The notes under the pieces were generated by a model. That model was given only the letters and a program-made list of their open reading frames with translations. It did not search any database and was not told where the DNA came from. Source: Myxococcales bacterium (GTDB taxonomy: Bacteria > Myxococcota_A > Polyangia > Palsa-1104 > JAEUJZ01). From it: a stretch of DNA of 64,000 nt. The number at the start of each line of letters is the position of its first letter. Position 1 is the first letter of the stretch. Position numbers and translations under genes: made by a program. The DNA is taken from NCBI GenBank assembly GCA_016794505.1, contig JAEUJZ010000092.1, positions 124,001 through 188,000 on the forward strand, in the 5' to 3' direction. This document shows positions 44,245-52,582 of this stretch, piece after piece.

Positions 44245-46080
44245 CTACGCGTTGCAGCGCTCGATCAGATCGGCATAGGGCGGATGCGGCACCACCAAGG
44301 TCACTCTGCCGCTCTTTTCGTCGAGAGACTTGATCTTGAACGCCTTGTGCGCGGTCTTCTGATGCTCGCCGCACACAGTCACCGGGATCTGAACGATCTG
44401 GTTCCCGCCCAGGATGCGGTGGATCGGCAGGTTGACGTTCAGCTCGTACTCCGCTGGGCCGCAGCAGAGAGCGCAGCACTGCGGCAGAAGCACGCCTGGC
44501 AAGTGGGTCTCGATCTCGACGCTGCCATCGCGTTCGATGCGCAGCACGTCCAGGCGACGTTGCGAAAGCTCGCGCGTTCGTTCATCGGATACTGCAAGCC
44601 GGGCCGACGGTGGCAGACCCCAGGCAGCGAGCTTGGCCAGATAGTCCTCGCCTTTGAGAGTCCCGGCGACAAGCTCACGCACCACGGTGCGAACATCGAT
44701 GCGGTCCTCGCCTTGGGCGTTTCCGCGCACAAGCTGCACGGGCTCGCCTGGTGCGACACAGAACTGAAAGCCCGCGTCCGACAAGAGCGCCGCAAGATAG
44801 GCGGCCATGTATTCCACGCAGCAGGTATCGACCTGCTCTTGCTGATCGGGTCGACGGTATCCCAAAAGGCGCGGCGACACGCGCTCGGCAAACGCGGCTC
44901 GGCGGTCGAAGCGTTCACACAGCGCCGCCAGCTGACCAGCGCAGGCATCCGCCACGCGCACCTGTGTTCGCTCGGCCAGTGCGCGCCCCATCTTGGCCCA
45001 GGTAGGCGCGATGTGGTCCCACGACACCACCTCGACGCCGGGCCCGTGAAAGTCTTTGGAAAAGTGCGACTCGATCTTCTCAGCGTCGCGCAGAAGCTCA
45101 TAGGCAGGCGTCGTGTCCATGGGCAGGGCCGTTCTCGGATCGGGCAGCGTCTGGATGTGCTGCAAGCGCTCGCGCTGCGGCGGGTGCGAGTCATAGGGAT
45201 CGCTCGACTGCTTCTCCATCGCTTCCTGCACGACCGGTCGCAGCGCATTCCACGCACTGCTGCGCAGAAAGCGCCGAAAGCCGGCAAACAGGTTGTCGGG
45301 AGCAACCCCCATGGCCATCAGCGGCTTCAGCTCGTTTTCGATAAACAGATCGAAGCCGGTGCCGTGCAGCCCAGTTGACTGCAGTGCTCCGGCCTGCGCT
45401 TCCTTGCCAGCGATGCGCACGGCCCACTCGTCGGCGGATAGCTCTTGCTGACGCGCGATGGCCTGCGTGATGCGCAGGTACTGGTTCAGCATCCACTCGA
45501 ACGGCTTGTGCAGCAGCGCCGATCCACTCTTGTGCAGGTTGACCAGCGTTCGCACCATCGCCGAGCGCGTTGCATAGATGATCGCTGCCAAGCGCGTCTC
45601 GCCCCCCTGATAGTGACCAAACTCGTGCGCCACGATGGCGCGAAGCTGGCAGACCTGCGACACGGCGAGCAGCGGCACACCAATCCCCATCACGCGCTTG
45701 CCACCGATGCCAAACAGGCCACCGCGCTGCGTGACAAACGCGTTCACTTCCGGGATCAGATAGACCTCATGCGGCGTGGTCGTTCCCATCTGCTGGGCCA
45801 CCTGATCGATCTCCGCGAACAGGCGCGGCTGCTCGTCGGCCGTGACCAAGGGACCGGGCGCTGCCCACGTGCTGCGGCGCGGCAGAATGCTCCACACAAT
45901 GACGCCCGCCGCCACGACGCACAGGAGCGCCAGTTTGGGATGCAGGCGGTGCGCCAGCGTGACTTCCAAGTACGGAATCAGAAGCAGGCCCACGGCAATG
46001 GCGAGGGCAAGACCATAGAACAGAAACAAGAAGGAAAGGGCCAACACGGCCCGCAGGGTGTAGCTGCGCAACGAAGTCAT
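44245..46080 (-). CDS. Membrane M48 metallopeptidase with C-terminal extension
   Basis: 611 residues from ATG 46080, GGGAG 7 nt upstream. Two transmembrane helices (13-38 and 48-66) precede the protease domain. Zinc motif H152-E-F-G-H156 (VAHEFGHYQGG), with the third ligand Glu probably in ELSADEWAVR. The later HPPQRERLQHI is the conserved end of the HtpX/YfgC-type domain. Residues after about 360 have no family I know and contain a Cys-rich turn PQCCALCCGP and a beta-rich end. M48 proteases clear misfolded membrane proteins; here the extension may bind a substrate or metal. The stop is near the 3' end of nadB (convergent). Confidence 0.88.
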   Translation of the reverse strand: MTSLRSYTLRAVLALSFLFLFYGLALAIAVGLLLIPYLEVTLAHRLHPKLALLCVVAAGVIVWSILPRRSTWAAPGPLVTADEQPRLFAEIDQVAQQMGTTTPHEVYLIPEVNAFVTQRGGLFGIGGKRVMGIGVPLLAVSQVCQLRAIVAHEFGHYQGGETRLAAIIYATRSAMVRTLVNLHKSGSALLHKPFEWMLNQYLRITQAIARQQELSADEWAVRIAGKEAQAGALQSTGLHGTGFDLFIENELKPLMAMGVAPDNLFAGFRRFLRSSAWNALRPVVQEAMEKQSSDPYDSHPPQRERLQHIQTLPDPRTALPMDTTPAYELLRDAEKIESHFSKDFHGPGVEVVSWDHIAPTWAKMGRALAERTQVRVADACAGQLAALCERFDRRAAFAERVSPRLLGYRRPDQQEQVDTCCVEYMAAYLAALLSDAGFQFCVAPGEPVQLVRGNAQGEDRIDVRTVVRELVAGTLKGEDYLAKLAAWGLPPSARLAVSDERTRELSQRRLDVLRIERDGSVEIETHLPGVLLPQCCALCCGPAEYELNVNLPIHRILGGNQIVQIPVTVCGEHQKTAHKAFKIKSLDEKSGRVTLVVPHPPYADLIERCNA

Positions 46081-46146
46081 CGAGTGCTCCCAAGCAACGA
46101 CACGACGCGACCCGAACACAGCGCACAACGCCTGGCTGTGGCGATG

Positions 46147-47010
46147 TCAGCGGGCTGCGTTCGTCGACGGTGAAAAGCGCGAATCCCCCTCGACCACCCA
46201 GGCGAACGCGGCGGCGATGGCGGCTTGTACCCCGCCGTCATAGGTATGGCCCTGATTGGGGGCTGCGACGACGCGCACGGCGACTCCAGCCCCCTGCAGC
46301 ACGCGGGCGGCGCGCTGAGCGCTCTGTTCGCAGGATGCACGGCCGCAGGCAAACAACACGCGCAGGCCACCACCGCGGGCAAAGCGTCGCGCGCTGTCGC
46401 TCGTCCATGCATCGTGTCCACCCTCGACCAATATCACGCGAGGAAACAGGGCGGGCTTGGCAATGACCAGCGGTGCCCCGAAAATGGCGCCCTGCGAGAA
46501 GCCGATGTAGACCACGGGCCCGTCGGCAACACGGCTCGGCTCGGCCTGGCGAAGGGCAGCCAAGCCGGCGTCGATCTCACGCCCCAGCCAGCCCCCCGTG
46601 CTGGGGAAGTAGAAGCGCAGCATGCTCGGCTCCGTCGGCGTGTCCCAGCGCAGCTTGCCGCGCGGACACAGCACTGCGCCGCGACCGGCCGCGACCTGCT
46701 TGAACACCTCGCAGTTCCACTCGGGCTGGTCATAGCTGCCATGCGCCGCAACCAAAAGAGGAAGCGTGTCCGCGTCGCGACCGGCCGCACGATCTGGCCA
46801 CGCCACCACCGCCGACTGAAACCCCGGCACCGAAAGACGCACAAAGCCGGTCCCGCTCGGCAGTGGGGGCAGCGCTGATTCAGTCTGCGCTCTCGCTGCG
46901 CGGGGAACGCCAGGAGGCGCCAGCCCAACCCAGCCAACAATCCCCAACAGCCACGCAAACGATCGGCCCGACGGACGGACTGCCTTGTGAGGTCGAAGAC
47001 GTCGCAGCAC
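46147..47010 (-). CDS. Exported alpha/beta hydrolase (esterase-like)
   Basis: About 287 residues if the GTG at 47010 is used; the frame is open further upstream and an AAGGAG lies directly before this GTG, so the start is uncertain. The first 40 residues resemble a signal peptide (SFAWLLGIVGWVGLA...ARA). The core has LLVAAHGSYDQ (oxyanion), VVYIGFSQGAIFG (nucleophile Ser in GFSQGA), an acid probably in EGGHDAW, and His in NQGHTYDGG. This is the carboxylesterase/dienelactone-hydrolase-like layout. Natural substrate unknown. It is divergent from a lipoprotein gene. Confidence 0.78.
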   Translation of the reverse strand: MLRRLRPHKAVRPSGRSFAWLLGIVGWVGLAPPGVPRAARAQTESALPPLPSGTGFVRLSVPGFQSAVVAWPDRAAGRDADTLPLLVAAHGSYDQPEWNCEVFKQVAAGRGAVLCPRGKLRWDTPTEPSMLRFYFPSTGGWLGREIDAGLAALRQAEPSRVADGPVVYIGFSQGAIFGAPLVIAKPALFPRVILVEGGHDAWTSDSARRFARGGGLRVLFACGRASCEQSAQRAARVLQGAGVAVRVVAAPNQGHTYDGGVQAAIAAAFAWVVEGDSRFSPSTNAAR

Positions 47011-47179
47011 GCTCCTTAGTATGCGCGATTGTCTGGGCGCGATTTGGACCGGCGGACGTGGGCGTATGGCGCGTGGCAGGCCGCGCCAAAATCGCGCAAG
47101 AAATTCGCAGGTTGCGCTTCCTTCGAAGCGAGCTGTGCAGCTAGACTCGCCGCACGCACCGTCGCCAAGGAGCCTATCC

Positions 47180-48022
47180 ATGTTGCTCACTCGCCAAACC
47201 CGTGCTCGTGCCTGGCTGCTCTCTGTGGGCGGTAGCTTGTTTCTTGGCTGTGGGGGACTTGCGCCCGATGTCTTGCCCGGAAACGATCCGCCGCCCTTGC
47301 CCAGCATCGAGCATCCCCCCGAGCCAGACCCCTGCGCGTCGGGCGCGTTCTGTTTTGACAGCCAGTTTGGCTCGGACCTGTCACCGCTTTCGCTGGGAGC
47401 CAAGGCGACGATCTCCACCGCGGTCACGCTGTCGCGGCAAGCCATGGGTCAGACCTTGAGCTTCTCGCTGGTCACCGATGTGCCGGGAAATGATCTGCTC
47501 GCCGAGGTATCGCCCAAGTCGCTCGCCATGGTCCGCGATACCAACATCCCCGTCACCATCAGCTTGCGCATCCCGACCGGAAGCGCCTACGAAGGCAAAA
47601 AGACCCTGGCCCTGCGCGCCGAGGTCGACGGCCCTGCAGGCACGCGGGGCGACAGCCGGGCCATCGTCGTCCCTCTCGATCCGAAGCTTGTCGTCGAGTA
47701 CTCGGGCAAAGGTGGCACCGCTACGCCCCATACCTGGACCATTCCCGGAAACGATCCGCTAAAGATTGGCGCCGCCGGATCGCAGGCCCCGACTCCGATC
47801 AAGCTGCGTCGCGGCGGAGTGCGGCTGCAGTTCGTCAACAAAGACCCCACGGCCTCGCATGTCTTGCACTGCAGCGGCCCCATCCCACATCAGCCCGTCA
47901 ACATGCCGACGCCGCCTGGTGGCACGTATTCGGTGCTGGTGCAGACGGCAGGCACCGCAAGCTGCTACGACCACAACCTGGAATCGCAGAGCGTCGCGGT
48001 CTACTTCCAGTTCATGAACTAG
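47180..48022 (+). CDS. Lipoprotein with beta-rich domain and late Cys pair
   Basis: 280 residues from ATG 47180, AAGGAG 7 nt upstream. Signal ends in GGSLFLGC with the lipidated Cys at about 24. A Pro-rich linker (NDPPPLPSIEHPPEPDPC) is followed by a beta-sandwich-like region (TISTAVTLSRQAMGQTLSF). The C-terminal 90 residues are cupredoxin-like in pattern: VRLQFVNKDPTASHVLHCSG then GTYSVLVQTAGTASCYDHN, placing His, Cys and another His near a loop. Azurin or plastocyanin use His, Cys, His and Met, so a copper site is possible but unproven. A hairpin follows the stop. Confidence 0.65.
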   Translation: MLLTRQTRARAWLLSVGGSLFLGCGGLAPDVLPGNDPPPLPSIEHPPEPDPCASGAFCFDSQFGSDLSPLSLGAKATISTAVTLSRQAMGQTLSFSLVTDVPGNDLLAEVSPKSLAMVRDTNIPVTISLRIPTGSAYEGKKTLALRAEVDGPAGTRGDSRAIVVPLDPKLVVEYSGKGGTATPHTWTIPGNDPLKIGAAGSQAPTPIKLRRGGVRLQFVNKDPTASHVLHCSGPIPHQPVNMPTPPGGTYSVLVQTAGTASCYDHNLESQSVAVYFQFMN

Positions 48023-48035
48023 CTGGATCGAGTCG

Positions 48036-48065
48036 GATCTCGCCCGATCTAGATCGAGCGAGATC
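48036..48065. terminator. Hairpin between two convergent genes
   Basis: GATCTCGC at 48036-48043 pairs with GCGAGATC at 48058-48065 around a self-complementary GATCTAGATC core. It lies 13 bp past the lipoprotein stop and 73 bp before the end of the convergent hydrolase gene. No T-run follows, so a rho-independent role is uncertain. It could act on either strand. Confidence 0.45.
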
Positions 48066-48138
48066 GATCGGTTTCGTTGCAGGCGTTCCGGCCGCGCATG
48101 CAAACGCCGGATTGCGCCACGCACCGATGCGCCGAGGA

Positions 48139-49077
48139 TCAGTTGTTGGGTACGTTCTTATGGAAGAACTCGCCGACCCTGGTCCGGTATGCAGTCTCGG
48201 CGGCCTGAATGCCGCGAACATGCCCCGCGCCTTCGATCACCCACAGGCGACTGCTGTCGGCAGCCAAGCGCAGGTCGGCCGCGTGTCCCACCGGAATCAG
48301 GGCATCGGCTCCACTGTGAATCAGAAAGAGCGGACGCGGCGCGATCTGCGCCACCACGCGAAGCGGCTGCGCCGTCGCCAAATCGACCCCGACCAACAGC
48401 CAGCCAAACAGGCGTGTCGCCGGCACAAACCAGCTTGGCAGACCCGTGCTCGCTTGGAACTGATGGTCGATCACCAAGCGAATGTCGGAATACGCACAGT
48501 CGCTGACCGCGGCCGCGATCCCCGGCTCAGCTGCCGCAGCAAAGATCGTGGAAGCGGCCCCCATCGACTGGCCAAGCACGCCGATGGCGCCTTTGCGGAA
48601 GCCGCGCGTCTGCAGATAGTCGAACGCTCCCAGGATGTCGCGGTGTTCTTTGATGCCAAAGCTCAGCCGCGAATCGCTGCTGTGTCCGTGCCCGCGCAGA
48701 TCGATCAATAGAAGGTTGAATGCGCGGCGGTGTAGCTCGACCGCGATGGCACCCGCGTGTTCCATGAAGCGCGAGCGGTTGCTGTCTTTGCCATGTACCA
48801 AGATCAGCGCTCGCTGGGTCCCCGCTGCGGGTACGAACCAGCCCGCCAAGTCGGCATCGCCGCCTCGCGCAAGAAAGCGCACCTCTTCATAGGGCAGACC
48901 GCGCGAAGCAGGGCTGTGCTCGGGCTTGAAGCGGCGCTTGGGGCGCGTCATCTTCGTCGCAGTCATCGCCCCCACCGCCAGATAGATCATGGCCAGAAGC
49001 AGCGACCCAATACCCAGCCATCGCAGACGACGTCGCCGCGGCATGCTCCCCGAACTGATCGAAGGTCCATCAGGCAT
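48139..49077 (-). CDS. Membrane-anchored alpha/beta hydrolase (BAAT/peptidase S9-like)
   Basis: 312 residues. A basic start and one transmembrane helix (WLGIGSLLLAMIYLAVGAMT, about 20-40) anchor the protein. The hydrolase core has LILVHGKDSNR (oxyanion), IDLRGHGHSS, nucleophile GQSMGA (GVLGQSMGAAS), acid Asp in HSGADALIPV and the His in EGAGHVRG. The arrangement resembles YqkD/FrsA-type esterases. Orientation predicts the catalytic part in the periplasm. The substrate is not known. It is convergent with the lipoprotein gene and divergent from engB. Confidence 0.85.
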   Translation of the reverse strand: MPDGPSISSGSMPRRRRLRWLGIGSLLLAMIYLAVGAMTATKMTRPKRRFKPEHSPASRGLPYEEVRFLARGGDADLAGWFVPAAGTQRALILVHGKDSNRSRFMEHAGAIAVELHRRAFNLLLIDLRGHGHSSDSRLSFGIKEHRDILGAFDYLQTRGFRKGAIGVLGQSMGAASTIFAAAAEPGIAAAVSDCAYSDIRLVIDHQFQASTGLPSWFVPATRLFGWLLVGVDLATAQPLRVVAQIAPRPLFLIHSGADALIPVGHAADLRLAADSSRLWVIEGAGHVRGIQAAETAYRTRVGEFFHKNVPNN

Positions 49078-49211
49078 AGGCTGATGGTATCAGCGCGCCG
49101 CCCAGCCAAAGCATGGCAAGAGCCCCTGCGTGATCGCGCCTGTACGCGGCCCATTCTGCCCGCGACCCAGCGTCTTTGGGCCGACGGCTTCTGATACAGT
49201 GCGCGCCCACC

Positions 49212-49907
49212 ATGCGCATCGTAGACGCTCACTATATAAAGAGCGCGAGCCGACAAGCGGACTGGCCCGCTGCCGTCGGCCGCGCTGAGATCGCGTTCTG
49301 TGGCCGCAGCAATGTGGGCAAGTCGTCCTTGCTCAATGCGCTGCTCGGACGCTCGGGCTTGGCTCGCGTCTCGCAGACTCCCGGTCGGACGCGACTCATC
49401 AACTTTTTCGCCGCCAAATACCAGGGCGCAGGTGGCTCGCGGGGTGAGCTTCTGTGCGCCGATCTGCCCGGCTTTGGGTACGCCGAAGTCAGCCGCAGCG
49501 AACGACAGCTGTGGCGCGTCATGGTTGAAGAGTACTTCACACGCCGCGATGCGCTGTCCGTTGTGATCTTGCTCTGCGACGGGCGGCGACTCTTGCAAGG
49601 CCCCGAGAAAGCCCGCGAGCAGCTCTTTGACGAGCTGGAACTTGCCGCGTACCTGCGCGATCTCGGCCATGCCCTGGTGCCCGTGATCACCAAAGCCGAC
49701 AAGCTGGCCAAGAGCGAACGAAAGCCCTGTGCGGTGTTGCTAGGCCGCCTGATCGGACAGGCGCCCATCCTCTGTTCAGCGCAGACCGGAGAAGGTCAGG
49801 CCGATGTGTGGAAGCAGGTGCTGCGTGCCCTGAAGACCCGCGAGAGCAAAGGCGCCGCCCCGCACCACGCCGCAGACTCAGGCAGTCCGCTGCGAGACGA
49901 GGCATGA
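49212..49907 (+). CDS. engB: Ribosome-biogenesis GTPase EngB (YihA/YsxC)
   Basis: 231 residues from ATG 49212, which gives the family-like start MRIVDAHYIKSAS. G1 is GRSNVGKSS (31-39), G2 near TPGRTRLINFF, G3 DLPGFGYA, G4 TKADK and G5 CSAQTGEG. EngB proteins help assemble the large ribosomal subunit and are usually essential. The last 20 residues are a non-conserved tail. The stop overlaps the ATG of the oxidoreductase gene by four bases, so the two are translationally coupled. Confidence 0.95.
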   Translation: MRIVDAHYIKSASRQADWPAAVGRAEIAFCGRSNVGKSSLLNALLGRSGLARVSQTPGRTRLINFFAAKYQGAGGSRGELLCADLPGFGYAEVSRSERQLWRVMVEEYFTRRDALSVVILLCDGRRLLQGPEKAREQLFDELELAAYLRDLGHALVPVITKADKLAKSERKPCAVLLGRLIGQAPILCSAQTGEGQADVWKQVLRALKTRESKGAAPHHAADSGSPLRDEA

Positions 49908-50911
49908 AGGCCATCCACTTCGACACGCCCGGTGATCCCGATGTCTTGCGCTGGGTCGATCGCCCGGATCCTTCGCTGGCACCTGGTGAGGTGCTAATCG
50001 CCGTGCGTTCAGCCGGGGTCAATCGTGCCGATGTCCTGCAGCGCCGCGGTCTGTACCCACCGCCACCCGGCGCATCGAGCACTCTGGGTCTTGAAGCCGC
50101 CGGTCATGTGCTAGCCATCGCATCGCCCACCGCCGCATCCGATCCGCTGCCTGCTTGGCTCAAGGTGGGACAGCCGGTGATGGCTCTTTTGGCTGGCGGC
50201 GGATATGCCGAACAAGTCGCGGTGCCCGTAGGTCAGGTTCTGCCGATTCCGAACTCGGTGTCGCTCGAAGAAGCCGGCGCGCTGCCCGAGGTCTTTCTGA
50301 CCGCCTTTCTGAACCTTTTTCACGTGGGTGGTTTGCCGTTTGGCAGTGGGCAGAGCGCACGCGTGCTGATCCATGGCGGAGCATCCGGGGTGGGAACCGC
50401 AGCCATCCAGCTCTGTCACGCCGCCGGCCTGATCACCTATTGCACGGTTGGGGACGCGGCCCGTGCGCAGCGCTGCCTAAAGCTGGGTGCGCACGCGGCA
50501 TGGAACTATCGCGAGACCGACTTTCACGCTCAGGTTCTGCAGGCAACGCGAGGAGCCGGGGTCGACCTGATCCTCGACTGCATCGGCGCGGAATACCTGG
50601 ATCGCAACCTGCGATCCCTGGCGCTCGATGGCCGCTTGGTCCTGATTGGCTTGATGGGGGGCAGCCAGGCCAACCTCGATCTCGCGCTGCTCTTGCGGCG
50701 CCGCATCCAGATGCTCGGCTCGACCTTGCGCGCTCTGCCCACGGCCCGCAAGGCTGCCCTATGTGCCGATTTTGCAACCCGCGCGCTGCCCCTGTTTGAG
50801 CGTGGTGCGCTGCGCCCCATCGTCGACCAGACCTTCCCCATGGCCGCTGCGGCTTTCGCCCATCGCGCGCTGGACAGCGCCCACTTCGGCAAGCTCGTGC
50901 TTGTGCGCTAG
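49904..50911 (+). CDS. NAD(P)H:quinone oxidoreductase (zeta-crystallin/PIG3-like MDR)
   Basis: 335 residues, ATG in the ATGA overlap with engB. N-terminal GroES-like part: VRSAGVNRADVLQRRGLYPP is diagnostic for the PIG3 branch of quinone oxidoreductases. Rossmann part: VLIHGGASGVGTAAIQL is the NADPH motif, and the C-terminal FPMAAAAFAHRALDSAHFGK is conserved. No zinc ligands are present, as expected for zinc-free MDR enzymes. It reduces quinones using NADPH in the cytoplasm. Complete and normal in length. Confidence 0.93.
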   Translation: MKAIHFDTPGDPDVLRWVDRPDPSLAPGEVLIAVRSAGVNRADVLQRRGLYPPPPGASSTLGLEAAGHVLAIASPTAASDPLPAWLKVGQPVMALLAGGGYAEQVAVPVGQVLPIPNSVSLEEAGALPEVFLTAFLNLFHVGGLPFGSGQSARVLIHGGASGVGTAAIQLCHAAGLITYCTVGDAARAQRCLKLGAHAAWNYRETDFHAQVLQATRGAGVDLILDCIGAEYLDRNLRSLALDGRLVLIGLMGGSQANLDLALLLRRRIQMLGSTLRALPTARKAALCADFATRALPLFERGALRPIVDQTFPMAAAAFAHRALDSAHFGKLVLVR

Positions 50912-51181
50912 CTCGCCTGCTTCGCTTCCCTACCCTGGTGGGTGGTCTTGCTGCGGGCTCGCTTGCGGATCAAAACGCCGCAGCACGCAGCGCAGAACCA
51001 AGCCGTGCATGACCTGCGCAGCCCGCGCGAAAATTCCTGCGCTTCCCGTCTGTTCGTTGCAGTTTCAGATCGAGAATTTCGTTACACTAACTGCGACTCA
51101 TCAGGTCGATCGATCGTCAAGCAGTGCATGCACAGCGCATCGATCGCCAGTGCCGATCAGGCCAGATAGGAGCACAGACGC

Positions 51182-51838
51182 ATGAACCAGAAGTCGCCGC
51201 CACATGGCCCTCCTCCCGTCGCCAATCAGCCTCCGCACGGATCCTCGCAGCCGCCTCCCATCGATCGCAGCATCGTGCTTGGCCACTCACCAGAAGGGTC
51301 GCTTGATGCAGCGCTTGTGGATGCCGCGCAGCGCGCATGCGAAGGCGGCGCCGACATGCGCGCTGACTTCGTGGTGCATCGCATCTACGGTCAGTTCGGC
51401 GGCATCATCGGCCAGCGGGATCTGTATGTTGAGATCCGACTCGACCAAGACGTGGGGCAGGATGTGCCGCCGCGTCCACAACCCAGCGCACACGCCAGCC
51501 GCTTGTCTTTGGTAGAGCCGCCGATCAGCAAGGTCGAACTGGTGGCGCTTCCGACATCTCCCACGCAGTTCGTAATGCGCGGTGAGCGCGAAATGCCAAC
51601 GCCGGGCTGGACCTTTCACATCGATGGTGTGCAGGTTGAAAGCGCGGGCTGGATCACGGTGCGCATCACCGACATCCCGCCATCCGCCGATGCAACGATC
51701 AGCGTGCTGGCTCCCGCTGTGCTTTCAATTCAGCTCGGCGCCTTGCGCACGGGGCGCTACGTCGTCGAGCTTCTAACCCGCCGCAGTCCTGCCGAGCCGT
51801 ATCGCTTGCTGCAAGCTGCGGTGTTGGAAGCCGCATGA
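51182..51838 (+). CDS. Hypothetical protein with Pro-rich head
   Basis: 218 residues, TAGGAG about 10 nt before the ATG. Residues 1-28 are Pro/His/Gln-rich and probably disordered. The rest alternates short helices and strands: AALVDAAQRACEGGADMRA, then FVVHRIYGQFGGIIGQRDLYVEIR and a C-terminal beta region (WITVRITDIPPSADATISVL). No signal peptide, membrane segment or known domain. It stands in an open region before the H1-like gene, with a 270-bp gap upstream. Confidence 0.6.
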   Translation: MNQKSPPHGPPPVANQPPHGSSQPPPIDRSIVLGHSPEGSLDAALVDAAQRACEGGADMRADFVVHRIYGQFGGIIGQRDLYVEIRLDQDVGQDVPPRPQPSAHASRLSLVEPPISKVELVALPTSPTQFVMRGEREMPTPGWTFHIDGVQVESAGWITVRITDIPPSADATISVLAPAVLSIQLGALRTGRYVVELLTRRSPAEPYRLLQAAVLEAA

Positions 51839-51945
51839 TGTGCGCTGCGCGATCGAGCGCGCGACAAAACAGAACAAACAAAAACGTGTTGATTGCTGCA
51901 CAACGCGTCTTGACCCACGACCACAGACAGCGATAGGCTCCGCTC

Positions 51946-52449
51946 ATGAAAAAGACTGCCATGAAGAAATCAACTCCATCCAAGAAGTCCGCCACCAAGA
52001 AACCGGCCGCCAAGAAGGCGACCACCAAGAAGGCTGCTGGCAAGAAGGCTGCTGGCAAGAAGGCCGCTAAGAAGGCTGCTGGCAAGAAAGCCACTGCCAA
52101 GAAGGCCGTGAAGAAGGCCGCACCGAAGAAGGCCGTGAAGAAGGCTGCACCGAAGAAGGCCGTGAAGAAGGCCGTGAAGAAGGCCGCGCCGAAGAAGGCC
52201 GTGAAGAAGGCCGCGCCGAAGAAGGCCGCGCCGAAGAAGGCCGCGCCGAAGAAGGCCGCCGCGCCGAAGAAGGCCGCGCCGAAGAAGGCCGCGCCGAAGA
52301 AGGCCGCCGCGCCGAAGAAGGCCGCCGCGCCGAAGAAGGCCGCGCCGAAGAAGGCTGCTGCCGCGGCTCCCGCCCCTGCCATGAAGCCGGAAGGCGCGAT
52401 GGCAGCGGCTCCCGCCGACAAGGCGGACCCCAGCCGCTCGGCCAGCTAA
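51946..52449 (+). CDS. Histone H1-like DNA-binding protein with AAPKKA repeats
   Basis: 167 residues, made almost only of Lys, Ala, Pro, Thr and Val. After a short Lys/Ser/Thr start, the protein is a chain of KKAAGKKA and then KKAAPKKAVKK units to about residue 140, ending in a short Ala/Pro/acidic tail. This matches bacterial H1-like (HctA/AlgP-type) proteins that bind and condense DNA. Nucleotide repeats of AAGAAGGCCGC type underlie the protein and may change in number. A strong terminator follows 40 bp after the stop, so the gene is probably a single transcript. Confidence 0.88.
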   Translation: MKKTAMKKSTPSKKSATKKPAAKKATTKKAAGKKAAGKKAAKKAAGKKATAKKAVKKAAPKKAVKKAAPKKAVKKAVKKAAPKKAVKKAAPKKAAPKKAAPKKAAAPKKAAPKKAAPKKAAAPKKAAAPKKAAPKKAAAAAPAPAMKPEGAMAAAPADKADPSRSAS

Positions 52450-52488
52450 GCAATCGCTGTTCGTACCGTAACGAGCTGTTCAAGAAGA

Positions 52489-52522
52489 CCGCATGAGGCA
52501 CTGCTTCATGCGGTTTTTTTTT
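52489..52522 (+). terminator. Rho-independent terminator after the H1-like gene
   Basis: CCGCATGA at 52489-52496 pairs with TCATGCGG at 52506-52513 around a nine-base loop, and nine Ts follow directly (52514-52522). It is the clearest intrinsic terminator in the window. It separates the H1-like gene from the MNIO cluster. Confidence 0.93.
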
Positions 52523-52582
52523 GCCCCGCTGCGCGGCGGCGATGGGCCGATGGCCGCCTGACATGCGTGATACATTGAGGCT

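Noticed and set aside
46092..47445. Hydrolase frame extended to 47445
   Set aside because: The extension would run across the divergent lipoprotein gene and its ribosome site; a start near 47010 leaves a normal signal peptide.
51699..52421. Minus-strand open frame of 240 residues rich in Gly-Ala-Phe-Phe
   Set aside because: It is the antisense of the AAPKKA repeats of the H1-like gene and has no ribosome site.
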